Source: an uncultured Porphyromonas sp. (GTDB lineage: Bacteria; Bacteroidota; Bacteroidia; Bacteroidales; Porphyromonadaceae). From it: a stretch of 64,000 nt of DNA. Where the stretch lies: positions 99,265 to 163,264 of the forward strand of contig NZ_CALIXW010000035.1 in the NCBI RefSeq assembly GCF_938046015.1. The letters run 5' to 3'. The notes beneath the pieces were generated by a model. The model saw nothing but the letters and a program-made list of their open reading frames with translations, had not been told where the DNA came from and ran no database searches. Every line of letters starts with the position of its first letter. Positions within the stretch are counted from its first letter, which is position 1. The position numbers and the translations under genes are program-made. Below, one piece after another: positions 9,329-18,348 of the stretch.

Positions 9329-9926
9329 CGGCTATGGGGCGTGGCTTGGTTCGTCGGGGGCGGGGAATGGGCTGTGGGCTAGCAGCAAGGCTATCCGCAC
9401 GCCTCAGGCTATCCTGCAGGATGAGGCTGTCGATGGGGGCGGGGCCACTCCAGCGCTTACGCAGCAGGCGTAGCTCTTCGAGTGCCCCCTCTTGCTGGGC
9501 AGAGTCGAGCTTGGGGCTGTGGCGGGCCCAGAGCAGGAGCAGGGCATAGCTGTGCTCATCGTGTAGGAGTGAGGCCGAGTCTAGGAGCTGGCGGCGGTAG
9601 CTAGCCAGCGTCAGCGGGATCAGTTCGCTCGGGATGTAGTCCAGACTACTGATGAGGGGCTGGCGTACCTTGCTGGGGGCTTGGCCTGCGATCAGCCCGC
9701 TGTAGTCGGCGATCCATAGCTCCAGCTCGGCGGCGCGCTCGGGTGTCCACTGCGGGCTCTTGTCCCAGTAGTGGGCTATGGCGTAGTCGAGGCGCGCCTG
9801 CGGGCTGATGATACGCTCGGGGATGATGAGGCCAGAGCGCGTGTCGGGCTGCAGCTGGGGGCGACAGCTCACCGCACTCAGCAGAAGGCCAAGGGCTAGG
9901 GAGAGGACGAGCTGCGCGCTAGTCAT
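9318..9926 (-). CDS. Small lipoprotein, possibly DUF5106-like
   Basis: The 202-residue product starts with a lipoprotein signal peptide (lipobox LSAVSC, Cys21). The body contains LDYAIAHYWDKSPQW and a helical region resembling the N-terminal domain of Bacteroidota DUF5106 proteins, which is usually attached to a thioredoxin-like domain that is absent here. The last 30 residues are Pro/Arg-rich. The start at 9926 is chosen because the signal peptide begins there and it overlaps the preceding glycosyltransferase stop by 8 bp. The DUF assignment is from memory of the motif and is weak; no function can be given. Confidence 0.6.
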   Translation of the reverse strand: MTSAQLVLSLALGLLLSAVSCRPQLQPDTRSGLIIPERIISPQARLDYAIAHYWDKSPQWTPERAAELELWIADYSGLIAGQAPSKVRQPLISSLDYIPSELIPLTLASYRRQLLDSASLLHDEHSYALLLLWARHSPKLDSAQQEGALEELRLLRKRWSGPAPIDSLILQDSLRRADSLAASPQPIPRPRRTKPRPIADEE

Positions 9927-10911
9927 AGAAGTTATCCTTGAAGGCTGTGAACTCGGGCTTGTGCTGGACGTACTTGCCCCACCAAGCGCGCAGGAAGCCC
10001 GAGCCGTAGCCCCAGAGCTGCACGAAGCAGGCGACGACCGAGAGTGCGGCGACCTCTGCTCCGCCCCGCGTACGCTGCAGGGCATCGACGAACCATAGGA
10101 GCGCCAGAGCCACCAAGCCGCAGCGTCCCCAGCCGAAGGTAATCGCGAGGAGGGAGACGACCGTGAAGGCCGCGGGTAGCAGGTGCACCAGACGGGTGCT
10201 CCCTGGGTGACGCGTCTCGAGGTGGATACGTGCGATGCCGGAGTTATGTACCTGGCGGAAGAACTTGCGGAAGTCCACGCGCCGCTTGTGATAGACCCAG
10301 GCCCCAGGGATGAGGATCGTTCGTGCCCCAGCCTCGAGGAGGCGGAGGCTGAAGTCTATATCCTCACCGAAGCGCATCCGCTCATCGAAGCCGCCCAGTG
10401 CCAGATAGCGCTCGCGGCGGCAGCCGAGGTTGAAGCTGCGGGGCTTGAACTGCTCCATCGCCCCAGCGCTTCCCCCGCGTATGCCGCCCGTTGTAAGGGG
10501 TGAAGTCATCGCGTAGTTGATGGCCTGCTGCACGGGTGTGAAGTCGGGTGAGGCAGCGTCGGGCCCGCCGAAGGCCTCCACCGTGGGATCCTGCAGCGCG
10601 GCGTCGACAGCCGCGAGGTAGCCCTCAGGCAGGACGACGTCCGAGTCGAGGATGAGGACGTACTCCCCGCTCGCCTCGGCCACGCCGAGGTTACGCGCCC
10701 GAGAGGGGCCGCCGTTGGGCACGACGAGGTAGACGAGGCTAGGCAGCTGCTGTCGGTAGCGCGCTACGACCTCCTCGCTGCTGCGTGTCGATCCGTCCTC
10801 CACGATGACGACCTCGTAGGTGTAGTCGCCTCTGAGCCGCACGATGCTCCCGAGGAGCTCCTCGAGCTCCTCAGGGCGGTTGTAGACGGGGATGACGAAG
10901 CTGTAGCGCAT
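9919..10911 (-). CDS. Family 2 glycosyltransferase
   Basis: About 330 residues. The N-terminus SFVIPVYNRPEELEELL and VEDGST are the GT-A nucleotide-sugar fold, DSDVV is the metal-binding DxD-like motif, and GGFDERMRFGEDIDFSLRL is the acceptor-side ED motif. Hydrophobic helices at about 240-300 suggest membrane association. The start at 10911 lies 2 bp after the cysS stop; another ATG at 10926 would overlap cysS. Donor and acceptor are unknown. No other glycan genes surround it, so a role in surface polysaccharide or lipid glycosylation is only an inference. Confidence 0.88.
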   Translation of the reverse strand: MRYSFVIPVYNRPEELEELLGSIVRLRGDYTYEVVIVEDGSTRSSEEVVARYRQQLPSLVYLVVPNGGPSRARNLGVAEASGEYVLILDSDVVLPEGYLAAVDAALQDPTVEAFGGPDAASPDFTPVQQAINYAMTSPLTTGGIRGGSAGAMEQFKPRSFNLGCRRERYLALGGFDERMRFGEDIDFSLRLLEAGARTILIPGAWVYHKRRVDFRKFFRQVHNSGIARIHLETRHPGSTRLVHLLPAAFTVVSLLAITFGWGRCGLVALALLWFVDALQRTRGGAEVAALSVVACFVQLWGYGSGFLRAWWGKYVQHKPEFTAFKDNFYD

Positions 10912-10913
10912 GG

Positions 10914-12386
10914 CTAGAGTGCCCACTCGGTCCCCTCCTTGGTATCCTTGATGGTGAAGCCGAGGGCCGTCAGCTCGTCGCGTATGCGGTCGGAGGTCGT
11001 CCAGTCCTTGCGGCTCTTGGCGTCCTGACGCAGGCTCAGCAGGAGGTCCACGGCGCCGCTGAAGGCTTCGTGCGCTGCCCCATCGCCCTGGCGCTCATCC
11101 ACCAGCCCGAGCAGCTCGGTGAGGTAGAGGCGGTAGGTGCTGCTCAGCTCCTCAATCTCGGCTGCTGTGATGGTGGCCTGATGGTTGTGCACGGCATTGA
11201 TGACACGTGCGGCGTCGAAGAGCTCGGCGATGACCATAGGCGTATTGAGGTCGTCACAGAGCGCCTCGTGGCAGCGCTGGGCAAGGCCCGTGATGTCGAC
11301 CGTGCTCGTGGCGCTGGCCTTGAGTCCGTCGATGAGGGCGGCGGCATCCAGCAGGCGGCTCAGGCCCTTCTGCGCGGCCTGCAGGGCCTCATTGCTAAAG
11401 TCCACCGTCCCGCGGTAGTGCGCGCTGAGGATGAAGAAGCGTATCGTCATCGGGCTGTAGGCCTGTACCAGCTTGGGGTGCTCGCCCGTGAAGAACTGCT
11501 CTAGGGTGATGAAGTTGCCCAGGGACTTGCCCATCTTCTGCCCCTCGATGGTGATCATATTATTGTGCATCCAGTAGCGCACCAGTTCGTGCCCCCCCTG
11601 GGAGGCCTTGGCCTGAGCGATCTCGCACTCGTGGTGCGGGAAGACGAGGTCCATACCTCCGCCGTGGATGTCGAAGTGCTCCCCGAGGTACTTACGTCCC
11701 ATGGCCGTGCACTCGGCATGCCAGCCTGGGAAGCCTTCGCCCCAAGGGCTGGGCCAGCGCATGATGTGCTCGGGCTGGGCCTTCTTCCACAGGGCGAAGT
11801 CCAGTGGGTTGCGCTTCTCGTCCTGCCCGTCGAGGCTACGCGTATTGGAGAGCATATCCTCGATACGTCGCCCGCTGAGCTCACCATAGCCGTAGACCTG
11901 GTCGTACTTGGTGACGTCGAAGTAGACCGAGCCCTCGCTGACGTAGGCGAAGCCCGCATCGAGGATCTGCTGCGTCAGGGCGATCTGCTCGAGGATGTGC
12001 CCCGAGGCCTGCGGCTCGATGCTGGGGGGCAAGACGCCGAGCTGGGCCATCGCCTCGTGGTAGCGCGTGAGGTAGTACTGCACGACCTCCATGGGCTCGA
12101 GCTGCTCGAGCCGTGCCTTCTTGGCGATCTTGTCCTCGCCCGAATCGGCATCATGCTCCAGATGACCCACGTCAGTGATGTTGCGCACGTAGCGCACCTT
12201 ATAGCCGAGGTGGCGGAGGAAGCGGAAGAGGATGTCGAAGGTGATGGCGGGGCGGGCGTGTCCTAGGTGGGCATCGCCGTAGACCGTAGGCCCGCAGACG
12301 TACAGCCCGACGTGGGGCTCAGCCAGGGGGACGAACTGCTCCCGACGGCGCGTCAAGCTATTATATATGTGCAGTGGGTGCTCCAT
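10914..12386 (-). CDS. cysS: Cysteinyl-tRNA synthetase
   Basis: The 490-residue class I synthetase has a [16 protein letters not shown] signature (HIGH equivalent GHAR), a zinc site in the HAECTAM / HHECEIAQ region, and KMSKS as KMGKSLG. The start at 12386 ([11 protein letters not shown]) is preferred over 12425 because a -7 promoter element occupies 12423-12430, so the upstream ATG would lie in the promoter. It is the first gene of a unit with the glycosyltransferase, the lipoprotein and the MarR regulator. Confidence 0.97.
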   Translation of the reverse strand: MEHPLHIYNSLTRRREQFVPLAEPHVGLYVCGPTVYGDAHLGHARPAITFDILFRFLRHLGYKVRYVRNITDVGHLEHDADSGEDKIAKKARLEQLEPMEVVQYYLTRYHEAMAQLGVLPPSIEPQASGHILEQIALTQQILDAGFAYVSEGSVYFDVTKYDQVYGYGELSGRRIEDMLSNTRSLDGQDEKRNPLDFALWKKAQPEHIMRWPSPWGEGFPGWHAECTAMGRKYLGEHFDIHGGGMDLVFPHHECEIAQAKASQGGHELVRYWMHNNMITIEGQKMGKSLGNFITLEQFFTGEHPKLVQAYSPMTIRFFILSAHYRGTVDFSNEALQAAQKGLSRLLDAAALIDGLKASATSTVDITGLAQRCHEALCDDLNTPMVIAELFDAARVINAVHNHQATITAAEIEELSSTYRLYLTELLGLVDERQGDGAAHEAFSGAVDLLLSLRQDAKSRKDWTTSDRIRDELTALGFTIKDTKEGTEWAL

Positions 12387-12422
12387 AATGCGAGTGGGTG
12401 ATGTTCTTGATTGTTCTTCCTG

Positions 12423-12430
12423 CAAAGATA
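12423..12430 (-). promoter_or_regulatory. Bacteroidota -7 element for cysS
   Basis: The minus strand reads TATCTTTG, an exact TAnnTTTG match, about 36 bp upstream of the chosen cysS start. It decides the start codon. Confidence 0.65.
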
Positions 12431-12599
12431 CGACAAGTCCCCGCCTTAGCCCGCACCCCCTCCGCTAGACGTACCGCAGTGCCTTGCCTCCTATGGAATG
12501 AGCCGTGGGGCAAGTAGCCTCCTAGAGCTGTAGGGAGCATACCCTCCGCTCCGCTTAGTCTAAAGGCAGCGTGTCGTGCCTCTAATGGGGGAGGCCTCC

Positions 12600-12681
12600 T
12601 GAGGGATATCAGTCAAGGCGCTGAGTGCCGTCTGTCAAGCGGCTGAGGGACGCCAGTCACGGCGCTGAGGGATATCCCTCG
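12600..12681. repeat. Four-unit 22-bp palindrome array B
   Basis: Units start at 12600, 12622, 12644 and 12666 (spacing 22, 22, 22): TGAGGG-ATAT-CAGTCA, TGAGTG-CCGT-CTGTCA, TGAGGG-ACGC-CAGTCA and TGAGGG-ATAT-CCCTCG. The array lies in the 542-bp gap between divergent cysS and ftsK. The rest of the gap shows only the two promoters. Confidence 0.85.
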
Positions 12682-12852
12682 TGGCGCTCGGGCTGGGGAC
12701 TCGCCTCGCTGGGGGCTTGAGCCCCCTTCGGGAGTCCTTAGGGCGGCGGCGCTCTAGGCTGGGTAAGGCGAGGACTCTGAAGGGGCTGGAGCTAGGCTGC
12801 TGGACGGCTTGGGCTGGCGGCGCACTTGGGCGGGGAGCGAGGGGAGGAGCCG

Positions 12853-12884
12853 TTTGAGCAAGTGCCGCCGTTTGAGTATTTTTG
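12853..12884 (+). promoter_or_regulatory. Promoter of the ftsK unit
   Basis: TTTG at 12853-12856 and TATTTTTG at 12877-12884 are separated by 20 bp, a complete match to the Bacteroidota -33/-7 consensus, 44 bp before the ftsK ATG. Confidence 0.75.
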
Positions 12885-12928
12885 CAGGATAAAGAAGCAT
12901 GGGGGTTAGCCCCCAGTAGATCCACACA

Positions 12929-15484
12929 ATGGCGAAACAACCCCAGACAAAGCAAGCACAACGATCATCGCAGGCCAAGCGTACGTCCTCGACGGGCGCT
13001 CAGGGCTCGCTGGCAGCAGGCCTCATGCAGTGGCTGCGTGGGCTCTTCTCTAAGAATAGAGATAACAACCGCATGGCGGTCGTCCTGGCGCTTAGCTTCC
13101 TCCTCCTCCTGGCCTTCTGCCTCTGCTCCGTCCTGGGCTTCCTCTTCTCGGGGGGCGCAGACCAGAGTCTGCTCGATCCGAGCCTGACGCCGCAGCAGCT
13201 GCAGGAGCTGGGGCTCGAGGTGCGCAATCCCTTTGGCCTCCTCGGGGCACGCATGGGGAACTACCTCTTCAACGAGCTCTTCGGCTTCGGCACCTTTGCC
13301 CTCTTCGCCTTTGGCTTCCAGACGGCGCTCTATGTCGTCTTTGACCGCCATTCGCGCCTGATCCGTGCGCTGGCTCGCTTCCTCTTCTGGGGCTTCCTCA
13401 CCTTGTGGAGCGCGATCGCTCTGACAGGCCTGCAGCAGCTCTGGCCCTCGGATACCTTCCTTGTCTTCGGCGGAGCCTGGGGCGCACATTACTACCAGCA
13501 GCTCGCGCTGCACCTGGGGACTTCGGGGCTCCTCTTGCTGCTCCTGGGGACGGTCATCATCGTGAGTATCCTCTGCTCCGACCGTATCCTCAAGGCCGTG
13601 CAGCATCCGCCGATCAAGGCGCCCGAGCTTCGTCTCCGCCGTCCGAGCCTCTGGGAGCGCTGGACGCGTCGGCCTGGGGAAGTCGACCCCGAGGCTGATG
13701 AGACCGCCAGCCCTGCAGCCGAGGAGCGCACCGAGCTAGCCGCCGATGAGCTCTACGAGGAGGAGCTGCCCTACACGCCGATGATGGAGCAGGCACACGA
13801 GGCACCCTTGCGTGCCGAGGCCGAGCACGACAGCTATAGCTCCTACAGGACGTCTGAGCCCGTCTTCGGCGCCGAGCCTACGGCGGACCTCGATCCCAGT
13901 GGGGGGATGATCGTCGAGCAGGCGCCTGCCGATGACCTTGTGGAGGAGGAGCTGCCTGAGCGCGCTTCGCTTGCCCCCGGCATACAGCTGGCGCACTATC
14001 AGAAGCCCTCGATCGAGCTGCTGCGCGACTACGAGCAGAGTGCCACGGGCATAGACATGGACGAGATCGAGCACAACAAGCAGCGGATCATCGACACGCT
14101 GGCGAGCTTCAAGATGCCCGTCACGCCCTGCAAGGCGACCGTCGGGCCGACGGTGACGCTCTACGAGGTCATCCCCGACTCGGGGATCAAGGTCTCGCGC
14201 ATCAAGGCTATGGACGACGATATCGCCATGGGACTCAAGAGCGAGGGCGTGCGTATCATCGCTCCTATGCCTGGCCAGGGGACGATCGGTATCGAGGTGC
14301 CTAACTCCAATCCGCAGACCGTCTCGATGCGTAGCATCCTCGCCTCGCGCAAGTACCGCGAGCAGCAGGAGCGCATGGAGCTCCCCGTAGGTATAGGGAA
14401 GACGATCACCAATGAGCCCTTTATCTTCGACCTAGTGAAGATGCCCCACCTGCTGATCGCGGGGGCGACGGGGCAGGGGAAGAGCGTCGGCCTGAACGCC
14501 CTGATCACCTCGCTGCTCTACAGCAAGCGCCCCGAGGAGCTCAAGTTCGTCATGGTGGACCCCAAGATGCTGGAGTTCTCCATCTACGAGGAGATCGAGC
14601 ACCAGTTCCTAGCCAAGCTGCCCGACTCGGACAAGGCGATCATCACCGACATGAGTAGGGTGGTGGCTACGCTCAATTCGCTCTGCGTCGAGATGGACAA
14701 CCGCTACCGCAAGCTCCAGACGGCAGGCCGCGCCGTGCGCAATATCAAGGAGTACAACGAGCAGGTACGCTCGGGCGAGCTTCGCCGCCTTGATGGGCAC
14801 GAGCTGATGCCCTACATCGTGCTCATCGTGGACGAGTTCGCCGACCTGATGATGACCGTCGGCAAGGAGGTGGAGCAGCCCATCGCCCGCCTGGCACAGA
14901 AGGCGCGCGCCGCAGGCATCCACATGGTCATCGCCACGCAGCGCCCTTCGACCGATGTCATCACCGGGCTCATCAAGGCGAACTTCCCAGCGCGTATTGC
15001 CTTCAAGGTATTCTCCATGGTCGACTCCCGCACCGTGCTTGACTCGCCGGGAGCCAATCAGCTGATCGGCCGCGGGGATATGCTTTTCTATCAGGGCAAG
15101 GATATGATACGCGTGCAGTGTGCCTTCATGGACACGCCCGAGACGGAGCTCATCGTCGAGCACATCGCCTCGCAGGAAAGCCTCGGATATGCCTATGAGC
15201 TCCCCGAGTACGTTCCTGAGGGAGGGGATGGAGCTAAGGATAAGGGATTCAGTCCGCAGGAGAAGGATAGCCTCTTCGACGAGGTGGCACTCCTGGTGGT
15301 GCAGATGCAGGTAGGCTCGACCTCCTACATACAGCGTAAGTTCAACATCGGCTACAACCGCGCAGGGCGCCTGATGGACCAGCTCGAGGGAGCAGGCATC
15401 GTCGGCCCGCAGGAGGGGAGTAAGCCGCGTGAGGTATATATTAAGGATCAGGCCAGCCTACAGCAGCTACTCGACAGGATGTAG
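12929..15484 (+). CDS. ftsK: DNA translocase FtsK/SpoIIIE
   Basis: The 851-residue protein has four N-terminal membrane helices (about 45-220), an acidic linker (about 245-355), a RecA-like motor with Walker A GATGQGKS at 512-519 and Walker B LIVDEF (D635, E636), and a C-terminal gamma winged helix (about 780-850). It pumps DNA at the division septum and activates XerCD at dif. It heads a unit of envelope genes whose members follow at 35 bp or less up to rluA. Confidence 0.97.
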   Translation: MAKQPQTKQAQRSSQAKRTSSTGAQGSLAAGLMQWLRGLFSKNRDNNRMAVVLALSFLLLLAFCLCSVLGFLFSGGADQSLLDPSLTPQQLQELGLEVRNPFGLLGARMGNYLFNELFGFGTFALFAFGFQTALYVVFDRHSRLIRALARFLFWGFLTLWSAIALTGLQQLWPSDTFLVFGGAWGAHYYQQLALHLGTSGLLLLLLGTVIIVSILCSDRILKAVQHPPIKAPELRLRRPSLWERWTRRPGEVDPEADETASPAAEERTELAADELYEEELPYTPMMEQAHEAPLRAEAEHDSYSSYRTSEPVFGAEPTADLDPSGGMIVEQAPADDLVEEELPERASLAPGIQLAHYQKPSIELLRDYEQSATGIDMDEIEHNKQRIIDTLASFKMPVTPCKATVGPTVTLYEVIPDSGIKVSRIKAMDDDIAMGLKSEGVRIIAPMPGQGTIGIEVPNSNPQTVSMRSILASRKYREQQERMELPVGIGKTITNEPFIFDLVKMPHLLIAGATGQGKSVGLNALITSLLYSKRPEELKFVMVDPKMLEFSIYEEIEHQFLAKLPDSDKAIITDMSRVVATLNSLCVEMDNRYRKLQTAGRAVRNIKEYNEQVRSGELRRLDGHELMPYIVLIVDEFADLMMTVGKEVEQPIARLAQKARAAGIHMVIATQRPSTDVITGLIKANFPARIAFKVFSMVDSRTVLDSPGANQLIGRGDMLFYQGKDMIRVQCAFMDTPETELIVEHIASQESLGYAYELPEYVPEGGDGAKDKGFSPQEKDSLFDEVALLVVQMQVGSTSYIQRKFNIGYNRAGRLMDQLEGAGIVGPQEGSKPREVYIKDQASLQQLLDRM

Positions 15485-15519
15485 CCTAGGGCGTGCCTGC
15501 TGACTCTAGAGATCAAGAT

Positions 15520-16152
15520 ATGAAGCAAGTGATATACGGAGCACTGCTCCTCATCCTCGGGCTCCTGCCCGCCTCGGCGCAGCAGTCTCGAGAGCTGACG
15601 CAGCTGCTCGAGCGCGCCGAGACGAGCCTCTACGGCTCGGGTATGGCGCAGGTGGAGTTCGTGACACGACTCCAGGACCGTGCGGGCAAGCCGCAGGGCA
15701 CTACCAAGGGGCGCATGTACCTACAGGGGGATGCCTTCCGTCTCGAGTATGGCAGCATCACTGCTGTCTACAGCTCGGGGACGCTGAGCTACTATGACAA
15801 GGCCGAGGAGACACTGACCCATTCGCGCCCCACGGAGGAGGAGCTGCTGCAGCTCAACCCGCTGCGCTTCCTCCGCTCGCGTGCTCAGGGCTTCACCAGC
15901 AGCCAGCTCCCAGCCCCCGCAGGGACGACCCTCGTGCGCTTCGTGCCCCAGGGTAAGAGTAATATACGGAGTGTGGAGGCGAGCTTCCAGACCAAGAGCG
16001 GCAGCCCTACGCGTCTCGTCTTCGTGGCGCGCGATGGGAGTCGCCTGACGGCCGAGCTCGGGGCGCCCAGCCACCGCAGTGCGGCCGCGGCCTCCTTCTA
16101 TGTGCTCAGTGAGCGTAGCTATCCCGGCTGCGAGGTTATCGACCTACGCTAG
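15520..16152 (+). CDS. LolA-like outer-membrane lipoprotein carrier protein
   Basis: About 210 residues with a signal peptide (MKQVIYGALLLILGLLPASA). ELTQLLERAETSLYGSGMAQVEF followed by KGRMYLQGDAFRLEY is the LolA-type half-barrel pattern: a lipid-like cargo cavity and repeated short strands. Bacteroidota members of this family carry lipoproteins or related cargo across the periplasm. The start at 15520 is chosen for the signal peptide; an upstream in-frame ATG at 15493 would add nine residues ahead of it. It sits between ftsK and the MlaEF pair. I infer an envelope transport role; true orthology to LolA is not shown. Confidence 0.8.
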   Translation: MKQVIYGALLLILGLLPASAQQSRELTQLLERAETSLYGSGMAQVEFVTRLQDRAGKPQGTTKGRMYLQGDAFRLEYGSITAVYSSGTLSYYDKAEETLTHSRPTEEELLQLNPLRFLRSRAQGFTSSQLPAPAGTTLVRFVPQGKSNIRSVEASFQTKSGSPTRLVFVARDGSRLTAELGAPSHRSAAAASFYVLSERSYPGCEVIDLR

Positions 16153-16188
16153 CGGACCAGTCCCTTATCCTTCCCTTACAGTGCATCT

Positions 16189-16935
16189 ATGCAATCCAAA
16201 GTCCTAGCCAACATCGGTGAGTACACGCAGCTCATGGGGCGCACCTTCGCCCTGCCGCTACGCTGGCACATGTTCCATCGCTCCGTCGTGCGGGAGATCT
16301 ACAGCCTCGGAGTGGGCTCGATATGGATCGTCTTCATCATCTCCTTCTTTATAGGGGCGGTGATCACCATCCAGCTGTCGATCAATATGACCAGCCCGCT
16401 CATCCCGCGCTTCACCATAGGCTACTCGGCGCGTGAGATCATGATCCTAGAGTTCTCCTCGACGGTGATGTGCCTCATCCTCTCGGGGAAGGTGGGCTCC
16501 AGCATCGCCTCCGAGCTGGGGACGATGCGCGTCACTGAGCAGATCGACGCCATGGAGATCATGGGGGTCAACTCGGCCAATTTCCTCATCCTGCCCAAGA
16601 TCGTCGGCTTCATGAGCTTCATCCCGGTGCTCTCCGTCTTCTCTATGATCACGGGCATCTATGGGGGCTACATCGCCTGCGACCTGGCCAACGGGCTGAC
16701 ACACCAGGACTATGTCTACGGGCTGCAGCTCTTCTTCACCCCTGCCTACGTAGGCCACTCCATCATCAAGAGCCTGGTCTACGCCTTCATCATCTCCTCG
16801 GTAGCCTCCTACTACGGCTACTGCGTCAAGGGTGGCGCCCTGCAGGTGGGCTCGTCCAGTACCCGTGCCGTCGTCAATAGCAGCGTGCTCATCCTCTTCT
16901 TCGACGTGCTGCTCACCAACCTCATGCTTACCTAG
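16189..16935 (+). CDS. mlaE: MlaE-family ABC transporter permease
   Basis: The 248-residue permease carries the MlaE hallmarks: an N-terminal amphipathic helix, FIISFFIGAVITIQLS, ELGTMRVTEQIDAMEIMG (the EQIDA coupling region) and five or so membrane segments. The family moves phospholipids between inner and outer membrane together with an MCE-domain protein. MlaF follows 4 bp downstream. No MlaD (MCE) gene is in this window, so the third subunit must be elsewhere. Confidence 0.92.
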   Translation: MQSKVLANIGEYTQLMGRTFALPLRWHMFHRSVVREIYSLGVGSIWIVFIISFFIGAVITIQLSINMTSPLIPRFTIGYSAREIMILEFSSTVMCLILSGKVGSSIASELGTMRVTEQIDAMEIMGVNSANFLILPKIVGFMSFIPVLSVFSMITGIYGGYIACDLANGLTHQDYVYGLQLFFTPAYVGHSIIKSLVYAFIISSVASYYGYCVKGGALQVGSSSTRAVVNSSVLILFFDVLLTNLMLT

Positions 16936-16939
16936 CGCT

Positions 16940-17671
16940 ATGATCCAAGTAAAGTCTCTCTACAAGCGCTTCGGCGATAAGGAGGTGCTCAAAGGTATTG
17001 ATGCCACCTTCGAGGCCGGTAAGACCAACCTCGTCATCGGGCGTAGCGGGGCGGGGAAGTCCGTCTTCGTGAAGTGCATGATCGGCCTCATCACACCCGA
17101 CGTAGGGGAGGTGCTCTACGACGGCCGCGACCTGGTGGGCATGGACAAGCCTAGCCTGCTGGGGCTACGCCGCGAGATGGGGATGCTCTTCCAGGGCTCG
17201 GCACTCTTCGACAGCATGACGGTGGTGGAGAATGTGCTCTTCCCTATGGAGATGTTCTCCCGCGAGAGCTATGACCGCCGCTACCACCGAGCTATGGAGC
17301 TGCTGGAGCGCGTCGGGCTGGCAGAGGCAGCCAATAAGTACCCTGCCGAGATCAGCGGCGGGATGATGAAGCGCACGGCCATCGCCCGCGCCATCGCCCT
17401 GAATCCCCGCTACCTCTTCTGCGACGAGCCGAACTCTGGCCTTGACCCTAAGACCTCCATGGTGATCGACCAGCTCATCTACGAGATCACCCGCGAGTAC
17501 GGCATCACCACCATCGTCAACACCCATGACATGAACTCGGTGCACTCCATCGGGGACAAGATCATCTACATCCATAACGGCCTCAAGGAGTGGGAGGGTA
17601 GTAGCGCCACCATCGACTCCCCCGACACGCCCGAGTCCGTCACCCTCTTCGTCAACGCGGGCCGTCTCTAG
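16940..17671 (+). CDS. mlaF: MlaF-family ABC transporter ATP-binding protein
   Basis: 243 residues with Walker A GRSGAGKS, signature ISGGMMKR (the MlaF variant of LSGGQ), Walker B YLFCDEPNSGLDP and the switch histidine in NTHDM. The start at 16940 follows the mlaE stop by 4 bp and is the only one outside mlaE. With mlaE it forms a lipid-transport ABC complex. Confidence 0.93.
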   Translation: MIQVKSLYKRFGDKEVLKGIDATFEAGKTNLVIGRSGAGKSVFVKCMIGLITPDVGEVLYDGRDLVGMDKPSLLGLRREMGMLFQGSALFDSMTVVENVLFPMEMFSRESYDRRYHRAMELLERVGLAEAANKYPAEISGGMMKRTAIARAIALNPRYLFCDEPNSGLDPKTSMVIDQLIYEITREYGITTIVNTHDMNSVHSIGDKIIYIHNGLKEWEGSSATIDSPDTPESVTLFVNAGRL

Positions 17672-17694
17672 CCTGCGCTCTCCCTAGCAAATCT

Positions 17695-18348
17695 ATGAAG
17701 AAGCTCTTCACCAAGGACTCCCTCCTCACACATCTGGCCCTTATGATAGGGCTAAGCCTGCTCTTTGTCCTCATCCTCACCTACGGGCTCGACCTCTATA
17801 CCAAGCATGGCGATAGCGTCGTCATCCCCGACCTCAGGGGCAAGACGCTGGCCGAGGCCGAGCAGATCCTGAAGTCCGTCGGGCTGGAGTACGAGATCAA
17901 TGACTCGACCTTCTCCAAGACCGCTCGTCCTGGGACGATCCGCGATGTCGTCCCCGCCCCAGGCAGCCGCGTCAAGGCTGGGCGTCTGCTCTTCATCGCC
18001 ATCAACGGGCTGCACCCGCGCAATCAGACCATCCCTGCCTATAAGGACCAGTCGGCACGCCAGATCCTGGCGCTGCTGCGCGGGCTAGGCTTCGAGGAGG
18101 TCGAGCAGCGCACCGTCCCAGGGGGCTACGTGGGCTCGGTCGTCGACCTCAAGACGGCCGATGGCAAGAGCATCCCGCAGGGGACGCAGCTGCCCGTCAA
18201 TACCAAGCTCTACCTCTATGTAGCTACGGCCGTCGTCGATACGCTCGGCCTGGATCGCCTCATCGAGGGCTGGGGACGCGATAGCCTTGCCGATAGCGTC
18301 GCCGTCACCCCCGAGCCCAAGAAGGAAAATACGACGGACTGGTGGTAG
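17695..18348 (+). CDS. Membrane-anchored PASTA-domain protein
   Basis: 217 residues: one N-terminal membrane helix (about 10-35), then PASTA repeats beginning VVIPDLRGKTLAEAEQ (about 42-107) and IPAYKDQSARQILALL (about 113-175), and a short acidic tail ending in DWW. PASTA domains bind muropeptides or beta-lactams in other phyla, but here no kinase or transpeptidase domain is attached. Bacteroidota commonly encode such stand-alone proteins next to an RluA-type gene, and here rluA overlaps its stop codon. Confidence 0.88.
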   Translation: MKKLFTKDSLLTHLALMIGLSLLFVLILTYGLDLYTKHGDSVVIPDLRGKTLAEAEQILKSVGLEYEINDSTFSKTARPGTIRDVVPAPGSRVKAGRLLFIAINGLHPRNQTIPAYKDQSARQILALLRGLGFEEVEQRTVPGGYVGSVVDLKTADGKSIPQGTQLPVNTKLYLYVATAVVDTLGLDRLIEGWGRDSLADSVAVTPEPKKENTTDWW